From Bacteroidaceae bacterium (GTDB lineage Bacteria; Bacteroidota; Bacteroidia; Bacteroidales; CHK158-818): 18,838 bases of DNA. The DNA lies in the NCBI GenBank assembly GCA_017467745.1, contig JAFUKV010000106.1, positions 1-18,838 of the forward strand, given 5' to 3'. The notes beneath the pieces were generated by a model. The model worked only from the letters and a program-made list of their open reading frames with translations, had not been told where the DNA came from and made no database searches. This document shows, in pieces, positions 1 to 7,090 of this stretch (the first letter of the stretch is position 1; every line of letters starts with the position of its first letter). The position numbers were made by a program, and so were the translations under genes.

Positions 1-1
1 A

Positions 2-2059
2 GTGCTTGGAAGTACACAACGATTAGGCACGCCAATGTATTATGGAGGCCCTTCGGCAGCATATTTCGCTACCCGAGACGAATTTAAACGAAGTATGCCG
101 GGACGGATTATCGGTTATTCGAACGACAAATACGGAAAAAGGGCATTGAGGATGGCCTTACAAACCCGAGAACAACATATTAAACGAGAAAAAGCGACAT
201 CCAATATCTGTACGGCACAAGCCTTATTAGCCTCTATGGTAGGTTTCTATACAATTTATCATGGAGAAGATGGGCTAAAAGAAATTGCTTTACGTATTCA
301 CCAATTCGCTACTTATATAGCATCGTATTTGAAAGAATGGAAATATACGATAACCAATAAATATTGGTTCGATACGTTACGCATTCAATTACCGGATTCT
401 GTAACGATAAATCGTTTAATGGAAATTGCATTAAATAAAAAAATCAATTTAGGTTATATCGATAATGAAGTATCTGTCAGTATAGATGAAACAACAACCT
501 TAGAAGATATAAATACATTACTATCCGTTTTTGCAGAAGCTGCATCCGTTGTTTTTCAGCCGGTTCATAATATAGAAAAACAAAGTAATATAGATAGTTC
601 TTTGACAAGAGCATCCCGCTTTATGCAACAATCCGTATTTAAAAAATACCGTACAGAGACAGAGTTAATGCGCTATATTAAACGGCTGGAACGCAAAGAT
701 ATTTCATTAGCACACTCTATGATATCTTTGGGATCGTGTACCATGAAATTAAATGCTGCATCGGAAATGATGCCTATTAGCAATATAAAATTAACCAATA
801 TACACCCAATGGCGCCTGCAAATCAAGCAGAAGGATACCAGATTATAATACAAGAATTAAACCGCTATCTAAGCATGATAACAGGATTTGCTGGGTGCTC
901 GATACAACCTAATTCTGGTGCTGCCGGCGAATATACAGGGCTAAGATGTATACGCAGTTATCTGGAAAGTATAGGACAAACATCACGCGATATTGTTCTG
1001 ATTCCCGCTTCGGCTCACGGCACGAATCCGGCAAGCGCTCATCAGGCAGGTTTTAAAGTAGTTGTTATAAGTTGCGATGCTGATGGAAACATAGATATGG
1101 ACGATTTACGCTTAAAAGCTGAAACATATAAAGATAATCTGGCTGCTTGTATGATAACGTATCCCTCTACTCATGGAATTTTTGAAACGGAAATCGTTGA
1201 TATATGCAATATCATACATCAATACGGAGCTCAATTATATATGGACGGCGCAAATATGAATGCGCAAGTAGGATTGACAAGTCCGGGATTCATAGGCGCA
1301 GACGTTTGTCACCTGAATCTGCATAAAACATTCGCTATGCCTCATGGGGGCGGTGGCCCGGGCGTAGGTCCTATTTGTGTAGCGCCTCATCTCGTACCAT
1401 TTTTACCGCAACATCCTATTATAAACGGAGGTACTCTTGATACTGTTTCTGCTGCTCCTTTCGGCAATGTCGGTATGGCTGTCATTACATACGGATACAT
1501 ACGTATGATGGGTGCTGACGGATTGAAAGAGGCCACAGAAGCGGCAATTCTGAATGCTAATTATCTGGCTGCCCGTTTATCGGATACATACAAAGTTCTG
1601 TATCGCGGAAAAAATGGATTTGTAGGGCATGAATTGATATTGGATTGCCATCCCATTAAAGAAATATGCAATATTAACGAAACAGATATCGCAAAACGAC
1701 TTATTGATTATGGCTTCCATGCTCCCACTCTATCATTTCCCGTAGCAGGAACGCTAATGATAGAACCGACAGAGAGCGAAAGTTTATATGAATTAGATAG
1801 ATTTGTAGAAACGCTTCATTCCATTTATAGAGAAATAGAGGACATTGTATCGGGAAAAGCCGATTCGCACGATAACGTATTAATAAACTCTCCGCATCCC
1901 CAATATGAGATCACAGCAGATGAATGGTCGCATTCATATTCCAGAAAATCGGCGGCGTACCCTCTGGCATGGATAGAAGATAATAAGTTTTGGATTAATG
2001 TATCCCGAATAGATAACGCATTTGGTGATAGGAATCTAATGGCTACTATCAAAGAATAA
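2..2059 (+). CDS. gcvP: Glycine dehydrogenase (decarboxylating), P protein; 5'-truncated by window edge
   Basis: This is the PLP enzyme of the glycine cleavage system. It decarboxylates glycine and passes the aminomethyl group to the lipoyl arm of H protein in the cytoplasm. The visible 685 residues start inside the gene: the opening STQRLGTPMYYGGP block is the internal P-protein motif, so the GTG at position 2 is not a true start. The PLP lysine is in NLHKTFAMPHGGGGPG (Lys about 442 of this fragment). Comparison with E. coli GcvP (about 957 aa, Lys706, from memory) suggests roughly 260 residues lie upstream of the window. The SAHGTNPASAH block and the C-terminal SRIDNAFGDRNL motif are intact. 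It is a single-chain P protein, not the split GcvPA/GcvPB form. No gcvT or gcvH is seen here. A strong hairpin follows the stop, so it probably ends its transcript. It depends functionally on lipA (6245-7090), which makes the lipoyl cofactor of GcvH. Confidence 0.97.
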   Translation: MLGSTQRLGTPMYYGGPSAAYFATRDEFKRSMPGRIIGYSNDKYGKRALRMALQTREQHIKREKATSNICTAQALLASMVGFYTIYHGEDGLKEIALRIHQFATYIASYLKEWKYTITNKYWFDTLRIQLPDSVTINRLMEIALNKKINLGYIDNEVSVSIDETTTLEDINTLLSVFAEAASVVFQPVHNIEKQSNIDSSLTRASRFMQQSVFKKYRTETELMRYIKRLERKDISLAHSMISLGSCTMKLNAASEMMPISNIKLTNIHPMAPANQAEGYQIIIQELNRYLSMITGFAGCSIQPNSGAAGEYTGLRCIRSYLESIGQTSRDIVLIPASAHGTNPASAHQAGFKVVVISCDADGNIDMDDLRLKAETYKDNLAACMITYPSTHGIFETEIVDICNIIHQYGAQLYMDGANMNAQVGLTSPGFIGADVCHLNLHKTFAMPHGGGGPGVGPICVAPHLVPFLPQHPIINGGTLDTVSAAPFGNVGMAVITYGYIRMMGADGLKEATEAAILNANYLAARLSDTYKVLYRGKNGFVGHELILDCHPIKEICNINETDIAKRLIDYGFHAPTLSFPVAGTLMIEPTESESLYELDRFVETLHSIYREIEDIVSGKADSHDNVLINSPHPQYEITADEWSHSYSRKSAAYPLAWIEDNKFWINVSRIDNAFGDRNLMATIKE

Positions 2060-2105
2060 AATTTCAAGATTCATACACTATATCTTTTCCTAAGAATAGT
2101 ATTTC

Positions 2106-2152
2106 AAAACGAGGCAACATTATTGATAAAACAATAAGTTGCTTCGTTTTAA
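2106..2152 (+). terminator. Rho-independent terminator after gcvP
   Basis: A 13-bp stem (2106-2118 with 2138-2150, one G-U pair) is continued inward by a 6-bp TTATTG/CAATAA stem around an ATAAAA loop. The 3' arm ends in TTTT. It lies 47 nt after the gcvP stop and is the obvious end of that transcript. Confidence 0.85.
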
Positions 2153-2296
2153 CTTATATATAAAATGAGATAAGTCATAAAATAACGTGATATTTATCGC
2201 CTTATGTCGAGCTCACATTAACAGAGATATAAAATATAAATCAAAGAAAATCTTAATAATCCACCTAATTATAAAAGAATTATCACAGTTTTTCTT

Positions 2297-2304
2297 TAAT
2301 TTTG
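2297..2304 (+). promoter_or_regulatory. Bacteroidetes-type -7 box for the leader and lipoprotein gene
   Basis: TAATTTTG matches the Bacteroidetes -7 consensus TAnnTTTG exactly. Transcription would start near 2309-2312, just before the GATTGAGG that opens the structured leader. No TTTG -33 box is present at the usual distance; the upstream DNA is only A/T-rich. The call therefore rests on the -7 match and its position. Confidence 0.5.
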
Positions 2305-2308
2305 CATT

Positions 2309-2582
2309 CGGATTGAGGAAACTCTGTCCAAGACATATTAGAAATATCGAGGCGTTATGCTCTCTTCTTGTAAATGCGAAGACTGAGAAACTTCAAAAAA
2401 GTGAACAAGAGGGATCGTAATGGTTTCCGCGCATATGCGTGGGGCTGTTATTCTCACATCTGTTCACAAGGGTTTTCTCAGGGCCTGCATTTTAAGACGT
2501 GGTGCGTACAGTCCCACGCTTCGTATTTATTTAACCATATTAACATAAAACCATTACGGGACTTAATGGTTTAATTAACAAC
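2309..2582 (+). ncRNA. Structured 5' leader RNA, possible cis-regulatory element, upstream of BACON lipoprotein
   Basis: This gene-free stretch is rich in self-complementarity. Helix A1 pairs 2383-2390 (CTGAGAAA) with 2474-2481. Helix A2 pairs 2401-2407 (GTGAACA) with 2461-2467, nested in A1. Helix B pairs 2437-2448 (GCGTGGGGCTGT) with 2508-2519 (ACAGTCCCACGC), which is 12 bp with one G-U. Helix B starts inside helix A and closes outside it, so the two form either a pseudoknot or alternative folds. A 10-nt palindrome CGCATATGCG (2430-2439) overlaps the 5' arm of B. A further hairpin (2548-2572) sits just before the start codon. Two small ORFs overlap the region but look incidental. I have an impression from memory that similar DNA recurs in front of surface-lipoprotein genes in Bacteroides, but I cannot name an RNA family. 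Confidence 0.5.
2548..2572 (+). promoter_or_regulatory. Hairpin in the translation-initiation region of the BACON lipoprotein gene
   Basis: This is a perfect 9-bp stem, AAACCATTA / TAATGGTTT, with the 7-nt loop CGGGACT. It ends 10 nt before the ATG at 2583. No T-run follows, so it is not a standard terminator. It could occlude the ribosome-binding region or be a 3' element of the leader RNA. An upstream TTAACCAT (2531-2538) could compete for the 3' arm with one bulge. Confidence 0.5.
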
Positions 2583-3941
2583 ATGAAACGTTTTTATTAT
2601 TGTTTTATGCTACTTACAGCGGTACTGTTCGTGGCATGTGAGAAATCCAATTCTGATTCTCCGAATGAAATCGAGTTGTCGAAAGATACTCAGACAGAGC
2701 AGACTGTTTTCGCTGACAACACAAGCAAAAACGAAGGTATCAAATTTAATGCTACATCTGACTGGATAGCAACCGTAAGTGAAATTGCCGTTGGACGTAG
2801 CGAAACTAATGGTGTGGAATGGCTGAAACTCAGCGCATACAGAGGAAATGCAGGACAGAACACCATCAACCTTACATTCACTGAAAACTTCACGGGAAAA
2901 GACCGTAAAGCCCAAATTTCAATTCATTGCGGCGAAACTACCATTATAATCATAGTGGAGCAGAAAGCAGAGAACAGCGAGGGCAAGTTGTTGAAATTGG
3001 TAGATAAAATCACTTATGTTGAAACTATCACTTCAACAGAAAACCAGAATGAAACGGAAACAATGGTATTCAAATACGACAGCAACGGTCGAGTGGCAGA
3101 AATCCAAAAAGAATTTACCAGCAATTACGAATCCGAAAAAGGTATTTACCGGTTCGACTATAATATAGTTGACGAGGTTCGCGTGACATATTCAACAGAC
3201 AATGATACAGAAAACATACTCGTAACACTGAATGATCAAGGTTTTGCCAATCAAATCAAGTTCATGGATGAACATATGTATGGAGACTGCTATGTTGATT
3301 TCAAATACAACGAAAACGGACAATTGGCATCTGTCGAAAATTATATGGGCACATCGTTGGAGGAATCGGCAACCTTATATTATGCTGATAAAGCATTGAC
3401 TAAGGTAGAATTTTGGGAGAAAGGATATGATAAAGATATACAAGAGTTCCCTTTCAACACCCTCTATCCGAACAAATATGGGAATAAAATTGTCTCCAAT
3501 ATCGATCCCAACAGTTTTGTTTTTTATATAGATGATGATTATCAATTCTTGTATTTATTGAGATATTTAGGCGTTCCCAATAAATATTTATTCCAATTTT
3601 TTTCAGACACAGACGATGACGTAGATTATTATATCGGAACCTGCCCTTACCCCAATTACACGGAAACATACACTGTGACTGAAACGATCTATGAAAATGA
3701 GAACGGATATCACTATAACTATACATTTGATGAGGACGGATGCGTTACATCTATCGGTCTTGATAAGCCATACAAAAAAGTAAAAAAGACTTACACTCGT
3801 ACATCCGGCAGCGAACCAGTCAATCCTGAGGCTCCTGAGGAGTACTACGAATATATGTGGGAACAAAGCAAGCTCGTCAAAACGGAAGACGCCGGTTCAG
3901 GAGTAGATAATGCAAAACATATTATTTCCTATAAGGAATAA
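2583..3941 (+). CDS. Surface-type lipoprotein with BACON domain and YD-like repeats
   Basis: The 452-aa protein starts with a lipoprotein signal peptide ending in LFVAC, with Cys19 as the likely lipidated residue, so it should be exported and membrane-anchored. Residues about 31-128 look like a BACON domain, an Ig-like fold common in Bacteroidetes surface proteins: FNATSDWIATVS, WLKLS, GNAGQNTINLTF, then a strand run ending VEQK. The remainder has YD-repeat-like strands (FKYDSNGRVAEIQ near 162, FKYNENGQLASVEN near 242, YTFDEDGCVTSI near 380). This resembles the BACON plus DUF4595-type architecture of Bacteroides lipoproteins as I remember it. No catalytic site is visible; a binding or surface-layer role is inference. 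It stands alone, behind a long structured leader and before a strong terminator. The start is fixed by the signal peptide. Confidence 0.85.
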   Translation: MKRFYYCFMLLTAVLFVACEKSNSDSPNEIELSKDTQTEQTVFADNTSKNEGIKFNATSDWIATVSEIAVGRSETNGVEWLKLSAYRGNAGQNTINLTFTENFTGKDRKAQISIHCGETTIIIIVEQKAENSEGKLLKLVDKITYVETITSTENQNETETMVFKYDSNGRVAEIQKEFTSNYESEKGIYRFDYNIVDEVRVTYSTDNDTENILVTLNDQGFANQIKFMDEHMYGDCYVDFKYNENGQLASVENYMGTSLEESATLYYADKALTKVEFWEKGYDKDIQEFPFNTLYPNKYGNKIVSNIDPNSFVFYIDDDYQFLYLLRYLGVPNKYLFQFFSDTDDDVDYYIGTCPYPNYTETYTVTETIYENENGYHYNYTFDEDGCVTSIGLDKPYKKVKKTYTRTSGSEPVNPEAPEEYYEYMWEQSKLVKTEDAGSGVDNAKHIISYKE

Positions 3942-3974
3942 GGGTCTGATATTAATTAGCACTTCTTAATCTTA

Positions 3975-4022
3975 AATAATAACAGGAATTATATACAACA
4001 GTTCCTGTTATTATTGTTTTAG
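3975..4022. terminator. Bidirectional terminator between converging genes
   Basis: A perfect 14-bp stem, 3975-3988 (AATAATAACAGGAA) with 4002-4015, has a 13-nt loop and is followed by GTTTTA. It ends the lipoprotein transcript on the + strand. Read on the - strand it could also serve the miaA operon, although that T-run is weaker. I see nothing else in 4023-4167. Confidence 0.75.
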
Positions 4023-4167
4023 GAAGCATATTTATCATCAACCATTTTTCAAAAGAGCAAACACCAACTATTTTATTGAAACAGACTTTTTCTCAAAAGT
4101 GTGAAAACCATGAAAGATATAAATTTTTCTTCTATCTTCGATTTTTCAGGAAATATTTATCGAGCTT

Positions 4168-5085
4168 TTATTCCTCCATATATAGCCAATCCATGATACG
4201 TGAAACTTTTTGATCCATAGGCATCTGTACATCCAACCAATGAATTTTCAGCCCTCTACGTTCCATTCCCCTAAACCATGTCATTTGCCGTTTCGCAAAC
4301 TGATGTATCGCTATTTCAAGAGATGATAACATGTTATCGTACGATGTCTTACCGATAACGTATTCTGTTACATATTTGTATTCCAGACCGTAATATATTA
4401 AATCTTCGGGAGGGATTCCTGCCGATAATATTCCTTTTATTTCATCTATCATTCCTTCGTCTATACGCTTCTTTAATCGCATAGAAATTTTTTCACGTCG
4501 TAGATCCCTATCGATAGACACGCCTACAATTAAACTGTCAATCGGATGGCTCTCTATCTTCTCCACCGGAAAACGATTGCTGTATTCCGCTATTTCTATG
4601 GCTCGTATAGCCCTCTGAGCCGTATCTACATCTGTTGTATTGTGCAGCGTTTTATAACTTTGTAATATAGCGGTCAATTCTGGTAACGATTTATTTTGCA
4701 ATGATACACGTAATTCTTTATTTTCAGGAACATCTACTAACTTGTATCCTTTCAACACCGATTCGATGTATAACCCGCTTCCGCCACACAATATAGGGAT
4801 AATATGACGAGATCGTATATCTTCATAACACCGTTTGAAATCGCGCTGATACTCAAATAAATTATATTTATAGCCAACCTCTTTTATATCAATTAAGTGA
4901 TACGGTATATTAGTTCCGTTTATAACATATTCAGATAAGTCTTTCCCGGTTCCTATATCCATACTTTTGTAAAATTGACGAGAATCGGCACTGATGATTT
5001 CTGAGTTTAAACGATATGCCAACGCTACGGCCAACGATGTTTTTCCAGAAGCAGTAGGTCCTAAAATAGTAATTAGACTTTTCAT
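4168..5085 (-). CDS. miaA: tRNA dimethylallyltransferase
   Basis: MiaA transfers a dimethylallyl group from DMAPP to N6 of adenosine 37 in tRNAs that read UNN codons, in the cytoplasm. The 305-aa product has the family signatures in order: P-loop GPTASGKT (residues 9-16), ISADSRQFY (31-39) with the catalytic Asp, the GGSGLYIESVLKG block (101-113), and the QRAIRAIE motif. The C-terminal tRNA-binding region includes FAKRQMTWFRG. Length is normal for the family. Its ATG overlaps the stop of the upstream Nudix-like gene by 4 nt (ATGA), implying translational coupling. It is the last gene of the minus-strand operon. Confidence 0.97.
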   Translation of the reverse strand: MKSLITILGPTASGKTSLAVALAYRLNSEIISADSRQFYKSMDIGTGKDLSEYVINGTNIPYHLIDIKEVGYKYNLFEYQRDFKRCYEDIRSRHIIPILCGGSGLYIESVLKGYKLVDVPENKELRVSLQNKSLPELTAILQSYKTLHNTTDVDTAQRAIRAIEIAEYSNRFPVEKIESHPIDSLIVGVSIDRDLRREKISMRLKKRIDEGMIDEIKGILSAGIPPEDLIYYGLEYKYVTEYVIGKTSYDNMLSSLEIAIHQFAKRQMTWFRGMERRGLKIHWLDVQMPMDQKVSRIMDWLYMEE

Positions 5086-6206
5086 TTTTTCAGATTATAC
5101 GCAGGAATGACTATTTTTTCCAAGAAGTCGAGCTCATCAACCAAACAATCGCAAAATTTATCTGTGGAAATATACTCTCTAATCTCATCGGCTGTCCATA
5201 AACGCCCGTCCTTAATCTCTGAATTTATAAAAACATCATCTGTATCCAGATGTGCAACAAATAGAAAAACTATCCGTTTTCTATTTTTCCAAACAAACGG
5301 AGTTCTTAGTAAAAAACGTATATCTAATTTTTTACCTATTTTTTCGTGCATTAATCGTTTAGCGCAATCTTCCAGACTTTCTCCATAAAAAACATCGCCT
5401 GTAAAAGGATGATCTATTTTATTTTCTCCGCATATTGCATAAAAGTCGTCATTAGTAGCAAGAAACAACTTTCCTTTAATCAATACGGCAATTCTTACAT
5501 GAGGATGTAAATATTTTACGGTTCCAAAAAAACTTTCATTTCTCTCTACTCTGCCCAAGATGTTTCCTTCTTCATCAATAATCGGAAGCCATATTTCTTT
5601 TAAAAGCATTTTACGCACCATTATCATACGTATATACTCATAAGCGAAGAAAAATATGATTAATATAACTTGAAACTCAAATACGGCAAAGTCATATATT
5701 TTTTCATAATATGCAGAAAAATAGGTATTAAATATGATGATAAATGCTAGATATATACTTATGACGTATAATATAAATACTGAAATGTAGTAAAACTCGT
5801 ATATAATCGTGTTTATCCATCCTCTTAGCGGATAACCCGAATACCAATTATATACAAAAGTTTTTATCTGCTCTTTAAAACTGGAAACAAACAAAAGATT
5901 AAGGAATAAGAGTACGCCGCAAATAATTACTCTTGGAAATACGTTTAAAGCAAAATCAAATACCGAAAGGAAAAATGCGTATTCCATTAATACCAATCCT
6001 ACTAGTCCTAACATCGGACTGAACTTCTTTCGGAGGCAGAATCTAACTGTATTAAGTAAAAAGGATATCCCTCCTATCCCCCCTATTATAGAATATACAT
6101 ATTCTCCTTGATAATAATGATCAATAAAAATCACTATTAACAATGGTATCAATCCCCATGATTGAATAAAAAAATATTTATGTTTATCTATATCATATCT
6201 CAACAT
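5082..6206 (-). CDS. Multi-pass membrane protein with C-terminal degenerate Nudix-like domain
   Basis: The 374-aa protein has about six hydrophobic segments (roughly residues 16-30, 36-52, 66-82, 91-108, 136-160, 174-192), then a soluble C-terminal domain from about 205. That domain begins LPIIDEEGNILGRVERNE, and residues 270-290 align with a Nudix box: G270, E276 and R284 are in register. However, the catalytic REuxEE reads RLMHEK, so two of the three key glutamates are replaced (L285, K289) and only E288 remains. I would therefore not assume pyrophosphohydrolase activity; a ligand-binding role or altered chemistry is possible. I recall relatives of this C-terminal domain in Bacteroides, but know no function. 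It lies 38 nt after lipA and overlaps miaA by 4 nt. The first ATG is used, just before the first membrane segment. Confidence 0.75.
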   Translation of the reverse strand: MLRYDIDKHKYFFIQSWGLIPLLIVIFIDHYYQGEYVYSIIGGIGGISFLLNTVRFCLRKKFSPMLGLVGLVLMEYAFFLSVFDFALNVFPRVIICGVLLFLNLLFVSSFKEQIKTFVYNWYSGYPLRGWINTIIYEFYYISVFILYVISIYLAFIIIFNTYFSAYYEKIYDFAVFEFQVILIIFFFAYEYIRMIMVRKMLLKEIWLPIIDEEGNILGRVERNESFFGTVKYLHPHVRIAVLIKGKLFLATNDDFYAICGENKIDHPFTGDVFYGESLEDCAKRLMHEKIGKKLDIRFLLRTPFVWKNRKRIVFLFVAHLDTDDVFINSEIKDGRLWTADEIREYISTDKFCDCLVDELDFLEKIVIPAYNLKK

Positions 6207-6244
6207 AATAAATACCCAATAGATATGTATAACTTCATATTAAA

Positions 6245-7090
6245 TCATACATGTTTTTCGGCATAATATGAAGATCGTACCAATGGACCGCTTTCGACAT
6301 ATTGAAAACCGCGTTTCATTGCTTCGTCCTTATAATGAGCAAACATTTCCGGAGATACATACTTTTGCACAGGATAGTGACTACGCGTGGGTTGCAAATA
6401 TTGCCCAATCGTTAATACAGAGCATCCAATCAATCTTAAATCATCCATTGTATTCAACACTTCACTTTCTAATTCTCCTAATCCAAGCATTAACCCAGAT
6501 TTCGTCTTAATTCCTCTTCGACATATTTCGTATAATACAGATAGGCTTCTATCATAATCCGCTGCACTTCTGATTATAGGGGTTAATCTTCTTACTGTTT
6601 CAATATTGTGTGAAATAACATTCGGGGAGGTATTTACAATTTTCTCAATCAAATCTATTTTTCCCTGAAAATCAGGTATTAAAACTTCTATTGTAACATT
6701 GGGATTGAGTTCTTTTACTTTGTTGATAGTTTCACACCAATGTCCTGCACCTAAATCTTGTAAATCATCTCGGTCAACCGACGTTATTACGACGTGGCTA
6801 AGTTGCATTAAATTTATGGATTCTGCAACTTTTTGAGGCTCATTAACATTTAATGGTTTTGGTTTACCTGAAAGAGTATTGCAAAATTTACACGAACGGG
6901 TACATATCTCACCGCCTATCATAAACGTCGCCGTTCCTCTATTCCAACATTCACAACGGTTAGGACATTTGCCACTAATACAAATAGTATGCAAATGTCT
7001 TTCCGCTATGATTTTCTCTGTTTGTGCAAATTCTTCAGTATTGGCTAATCTTATTTTTAACCAATCGGGCTTTTTAAGATACGATGTCAT
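6245..7090 (-). CDS. lipA: Lipoyl synthase
   Basis: LipA is a radical SAM enzyme that inserts two sulfurs into protein-bound octanoyl groups to form lipoyl cofactors on GcvH and 2-oxoacid dehydrogenase E2 subunits. The 281-aa protein shows both cluster motifs: the auxiliary cluster CX4CX5C at C37/C42/C48, and the radical SAM CX3CX2C at C63/C67/C70 (CTRSCKFC). The C-terminal RSSY (272-275), which supplies a serine ligand to the auxiliary cluster, is present. Length is normal for the compact bacterial form. Its ATG shares one base with the stop of the upstream peptidase gene (TAATG), suggesting coupled translation. No lipB or lplA is visible in the window. Confidence 0.97.
   Translation of the reverse strand: MTSYLKKPDWLKIRLANTEEFAQTEKIIAERHLHTICISGKCPNRCECWNRGTATFMIGGEICTRSCKFCNTLSGKPKPLNVNEPQKVAESINLMQLSHVVITSVDRDDLQDLGAGHWCETINKVKELNPNVTIEVLIPDFQGKIDLIEKIVNTSPNVISHNIETVRRLTPIIRSAADYDRSLSVLYEICRRGIKTKSGLMLGLGELESEVLNTMDDLRLIGCSVLTIGQYLQPTRSHYPVQKYVSPEMFAHYKDEAMKRGFQYVESGPLVRSSYYAEKHV

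Noticed and set aside
2187..2574. Two small + strand ORFs (77 and 66 codons) upstream of the lipoprotein
   Set aside because: They overlap each other and the paired arms of the structured leader, have no recognisable domain, and the first starts upstream of the likely promoter box. Leader RNA explains the region better.
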